From Streptomyces sp. DT2A-34 (GTDB lineage: Bacteria > Actinomycetota > Actinomycetes > Streptomycetales > Streptomycetaceae), in assembly GCF_030499515.1 (NCBI RefSeq), contig NZ_JASTWJ010000001.1:6738001-6802000 (forward strand): DNA of 64,000 nt. The letters are read 5' to 3'. The notes below the pieces were generated by a model. The model saw nothing but the letters and a program-made list of their open reading frames with translations. It made no database searches and was not told the origin of the DNA. A program made the translations under genes and the position numbers. Positions within the stretch are counted from its first letter, which is position 1. Each line of letters starts with the position of its first letter. Positions 61,356 through 64,000 of this stretch are shown here, one piece after another.

Positions 61356-62483
61356 GTGGCAGGGGCAAGGCAGGGTGTGCGCGAGGCCCGCAGGATTGTC
61401 GTCAAGGTGGGGTCCTCGTCGCTGACCACCGCGTCCGGCGGCCTGGACGCCGACCGGGTCGACGCGCTCGTCGACGTCCTCGCCAAGAGCCGCAGCGGCG
61501 GGGAGCGGGAGATCGTCCTCGTCTCCTCCGGCGCCATCGCGGCCGGACTCGCCCCGCTGGGCCTGCGCCGGCGCCCCAAGGACCTGGCCCGCCAGCAGGC
61601 CGCCGCCAGCGTCGGCCAGGGCCTGCTCGTCGCCCGCTACACCGCCTCCTTCGCCCGTTACGGCGTCCGCGTCGGGCAGGTGCTGCTGACCAGCGACGAC
61701 ATGAGCCGCCGCGTCCACCACCGCAACGCCTCGCGCACCCTCGACAAGCTCCTCGCGATGGGCGCGTTCCCGATCGTCAACGAGAACGACACCGTCGCCA
61801 CGGACGAGATCCGCTTCGGCGACAACGACCGACTCGCCGCCCTGGTGGCTCATCTGGTGCGGGCGGATCTGCTGGTGCTGCTGTCCGACGTGGACGGTGT
61901 GTACGACGGTGACCCCAGCAAGCCGGGGACCTCGCGGATAGCTCAGGTGCGGGGGCCGGAGGATCTCGCGCACGTCGAGATCGGCAGCGCGGGCAAGGCC
62001 GGCGTCGGCACCGGCGGCATGGTCACCAAGGTCGAGGCGGCCCGGATCGCGGCCGCCGCCGGCATCCCGGTGGTCCTGACCAGCGCCGTCCACGCCGCCG
62101 AGGCCCTGCACGGCGGCGACACCGGCACCTACTTCCACGCCACCGGCAAGCGCTCCGCCGACCGTCTGCTGTGGCTCCAGCACGCGTCCACCCCCCAGGG
62201 CTCGCTGACGCTGGACGACGGCGCGGTACGGGCGGTCGTCGAACGCCGCAAGTCGCTGCTGCCGGCCGGAATCGCCGCCGTGGAGGGCGAGTTCAGCGCG
62301 GGCGACCCGGTCGAGCTGCGGGACAGCACGGGCCACGCGATCGCGCGCGGGCTCGTCAACTTCGACGCCAAGGAGATCCCGCAACTGCTCGGACGGTCGA
62401 CGCGGGAACTGGCGCGGGAGCTGGGGGCGGAGTACGAGCGTGAGGTCATCCACCGGGACGATCTGGTGATCCTGCAGCCCTGA
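61356..62483 (+). CDS. proB: Glutamate 5-kinase
   Basis: First step of proline synthesis: ATP-dependent phosphorylation of glutamate. 375 residues from GTG 61356 with GGGGAAAG upstream. The kinase domain (1-265) has 'RIVVKVGSSSLTT', 'VLVSSGAIAAGLAPLG', 'FPIVNENDTVATDEIRFGDN' and 'LLSDVDGVYDGDPS'. The C-terminal PUA domain (about 280-370) is present, as in feedback-inhibited enzymes. In many actinobacteria it directly follows obg; here the wall-polymer island intervenes. The divergent 182-bp gap with the pyruvyl transferase gene is the most AT-rich stretch nearby. Confidence 0.97.
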   Translation: MAGARQGVREARRIVVKVGSSSLTTASGGLDADRVDALVDVLAKSRSGGEREIVLVSSGAIAAGLAPLGLRRRPKDLARQQAAASVGQGLLVARYTASFARYGVRVGQVLLTSDDMSRRVHHRNASRTLDKLLAMGAFPIVNENDTVATDEIRFGDNDRLAALVAHLVRADLLVLLSDVDGVYDGDPSKPGTSRIAQVRGPEDLAHVEIGSAGKAGVGTGGMVTKVEAARIAAAAGIPVVLTSAVHAAEALHGGDTGTYFHATGKRSADRLLWLQHASTPQGSLTLDDGAVRAVVERRKSLLPAGIAAVEGEFSAGDPVELRDSTGHAIARGLVNFDAKEIPQLLGRSTRELARELGAEYEREVIHRDDLVILQP

Positions 62484-62516
62484 GCGGCGGCGCGGTGGCG
62501 GCGCGGACCTGGCATC

Positions 62517-62761
62517 CCCGGCCGAAAACGGGGTGAACGCCCTGCGATACGTGTCGCCCTGAGGTGGACGTTCCGCGCTGCATTGCCCTGGGGGGCCACC
62601 CCCGGACTCCCGGCCGAAAACGGGGTGAACGCCCTGCGATAGGAGTCGCCCTGAGGTGGACGTTCCGCGCTGCATTGCCCCGGGGGCCACCCCCGGACCC
62701 CCGGCCGAAAACGGGGTGAACGCCCTGCAATAGGAGTCGCCCTGAGGTGGACGTTCCGCAA
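62517..62761. repeat. Tandem array of a 91-92-bp unit (about 2.7 copies)
   Basis: The marker GCCGAAAACGGGGTGAACGC occurs at 62521, 62613 and 62704, so the period is 92 and then 91 bp. Each unit continues with a conserved 'GTCGCCCTGAGGTGGACGTT' and, except in the last, a CCCC/GGGG-rich hairpin stretch. The third unit is truncated after the 'ACGTTCCGC' end at 62759. It occupies most of the proB-downstream gap. No spacer sequences are present, so it is not a CRISPR array. Confidence 0.88.
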
Positions 62762-62853
62762 AACCGCCCCGCGAGCCCTTGCGGCCTGCTCAACTTTGTC
62801 TCAGGGACATTCCGCACGACCACGGTGTCGGTCACTGCGTAAAGGAGGCCGTT

Positions 62854-63318
62854 GTGAGACGAGTGCGCCCTGGGACGGCGTCCCGCGGTGCCGGTGGGGC
62901 CTCGTCCCGTGCGGCCGGTGAGGAGCGCGCCTTGACGAGCGTCGCGGCCGGCGACCGGTACGAGGAGCCCAAGGACCTGCCCCGCCTGTGGCACGTCACC
63001 CTCAGCGTCTCCGGCCAGGAGGCCCCGCTGAAGGAGGTGCGGCGCGCCCTCGAACAGCTCGCCCACGACCACCCCTTTCTGCTGACCAGCAGGTACGCCA
63101 CCGACCACGCCGAGATCCGCTACTGGGAAGAGGCCCGCGACCTGCACGACGCGGCCGCCGTCGCGCTGCGCCTGTGGGGCGAGCACCGGCAGAGCGCGGG
63201 GCTGCCGCCCTGGGAGATCGTCGGCCTGGAAGTCATCGACCGCGAGACCTACCACCAGCGGATCGCCGAAGGCTACGGGCCGCTGCCGGCGACCCCCGTG
63301 GGCGTCCATCCCTTCTAG
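62854..63318 (+). CDS. Conserved protein of unknown function between proB and proA
   Basis: 154 residues from GTG 62854, which has the best ribosome-binding site in the window (AAAGGAGG, 5-6 bases). The first 35 residues are Arg/Ala/Gly-rich and probably disordered. The compact part begins 'DLPRLWHVTLSVSGQEAPLKEVRRALEQLAHDHPFL' and continues 'YWEEARDLHDAAAVALRLWGEHRQSAGLPPWEIVGLEVIDRETYHQR'. That is an alpha/beta protein with no transmembrane segment and no recognisable catalytic motif. Its place between proB and proA recurs in streptomycetes as far as I recall. A link to proline synthesis is only positional. Confidence 0.82.
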   Translation: MRRVRPGTASRGAGGASSRAAGEERALTSVAAGDRYEEPKDLPRLWHVTLSVSGQEAPLKEVRRALEQLAHDHPFLLTSRYATDHAEIRYWEEARDLHDAAAVALRLWGEHRQSAGLPPWEIVGLEVIDRETYHQRIAEGYGPLPATPVGVHPF

Positions 63319-63351
63319 TGCGCCTACTAGTGCGCCTACTAGTGCGCCTAA
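63316..63351. repeat. Three tandem 12-bp units at a stop codon
   Basis: TAGTGCGCCTAC is repeated exactly at 63316 and 63328, and at 63340 with the last base changed. The first unit begins with the stop codon of the upstream gene, so each unit repeats an in-frame TAG. Confidence 0.75.
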
Positions 63352-63514
63352 ACCGGCGCCGCTCTCGCGGACCTGGGTTGCGCGCCGTCGCGGTTCCTCA
63401 ATCGATGGTTGCGGTGCGTAGGGGGCAAACGAGGGCGAGAGGTGCGTATCGGTTCTGTCTCGGGAGATGGGACAGCGGCAGGACGCCGGCCCCGGTCGCA
63501 CTACCCTTCTTTCA

Positions 63515-64000
63515 TGACCACGCTTTCGCCGTACGACTCCATGTCCCCGGTCACCCAGGCCGCCTACCGCGCCAAGGCCGCCGCCGCCGACCTCGCCCCG
63601 CTGCCGCGGGCCGAGAAGGACGACGCGCTGCTCGCCATCGCGGACGCCCTGGAGGTCCGTACGAGCGAAATCGTCGAGGCCAACGCCAAGGACATCGCCA
63701 AGGCCCGCGAGGCCGGCACCAGCGAGGCGATCATCGACCGGCTGACGCTCACCCCGGAGCGCGTGCGGGCCATCGCCGCCGATGTGCGGGACGTCGTCGC
63801 GCTGCCCGACCCGGTCGGTGAGGTCGTCCGCGGGTCCACCCTCCCCAACGGCATCGACCTGCGCCAGGTCCGCGTCCCGCTCGGCGTCGTCGGGATCATC
63901 TACGAGGCCCGCCCGAACGTCACCGTGGACGCCGCCGCCCTCTGCCTGAAGTCCGGCAACGCCGTGCTGCTGCGCGGCTCGGCCTCGGCGTACGAGTCGA
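63515..64000 (+). CDS. proA: Glutamate-5-semialdehyde dehydrogenase (C-terminus outside the window)
   Basis: NADPH-dependent reduction of glutamyl 5-phosphate to the semialdehyde, second step of proline synthesis after ProB. 162 codons are present from ATG 63515 to the window edge. '[31 protein letters not shown]' and '[15 protein letters not shown]' are the family N-terminus, and '[21 protein letters not shown]' with '[13 protein letters not shown]' form the aldehyde-dehydrogenase cofactor region. The catalytic Cys lies beyond the edge. Confidence 0.95.

Overview
The window is a high-GC actinobacterial chromosome segment, almost certainly from Streptomyces. The support is third-position GC bias in every gene, frequent GTG starts, the mreB-mreC-mreD-pbp2-rodA cell-shape cluster beside valS-folC-ndk, an RNase E with giant arginine-rich arms, and two clpP genes followed by clpX. 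As far as I recall, the order matches the S. coelicolor region around SCO2585-SCO2628. No plasmid, phage or insertion-sequence hallmark was seen.

Layout. 1-7.2 kb: a permease fragment, rpiB, a Nei-type glycosylase, an Eis-type acetyltransferase split by a frameshift, a PP2C/SpoIIE phosphatase, an HD hydrolase and a membrane acyltransferase, with a 113-bp tandem array and two copies of a 137-bp intergenic element. 7.7-10.6 kb: a small membrane protein, a PQQ-propeller Ser/Thr kinase, tRNA-Gly and tRNA-Pro. 10.8-15.3 kb: a protein quality-control block (trigger factor, clpP1, clpP2, clpX) with a good match to a ClgR operator before clpP1. 15.4-17.4 kb: two envelope or secreted proteins on the minus strand and a relic of one of them. 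17.6-22.7 kb: valS (frameshifted in this sequence), folC, a DUF4233 gene and ndk. 23.0-29.4 kb: mreB, mreC, mreD, a class B penicillin-binding protein and rodA. 29.5-37.5 kb: a CYTH-CHAD protein and a B12-type radical SAM protein. Its usual partner, a DUF2344 protein, is separated from it by a nucleosidase-SLOG-TIR fusion, a regulator relic and a membrane protein built from about seven repeats. 37.8-44.3 kb: RNase E/G, L21, L27 and Obg.

44.4-61.2 kb is a cell-envelope island between obg and proB, genes that are often neighbours in actinobacteria. It holds three tandem secreted FG-GAP proteins, a Tat-exported PhoD phosphodiesterase, a sulfotransferase-like gene (frameshifted), a fused cytidylyltransferase-SDR enzyme, two TagF-like polymerases, a family 2 glycosyltransferase and a polysaccharide pyruvyl transferase. 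Together these look like synthesis, decoration and turnover of an anionic wall polymer. 61.4-64 kb: proB, a conserved small protein and the start of proA (proline synthesis).

The most interesting locus is 33173-35245, a single protein joining a nucleosidase with an internal helix-turn-helix-like insert, a SLOG-type nucleotide-sensing domain and a C-terminal TIR domain. It has the look of a self-contained conflict or anti-phage protein. Three genes (Eis-like, valS, sulfotransferase-like) are each interrupted by one single-base indel, two of them in C runs. Since valS is essential, assembly error is the simplest explanation.
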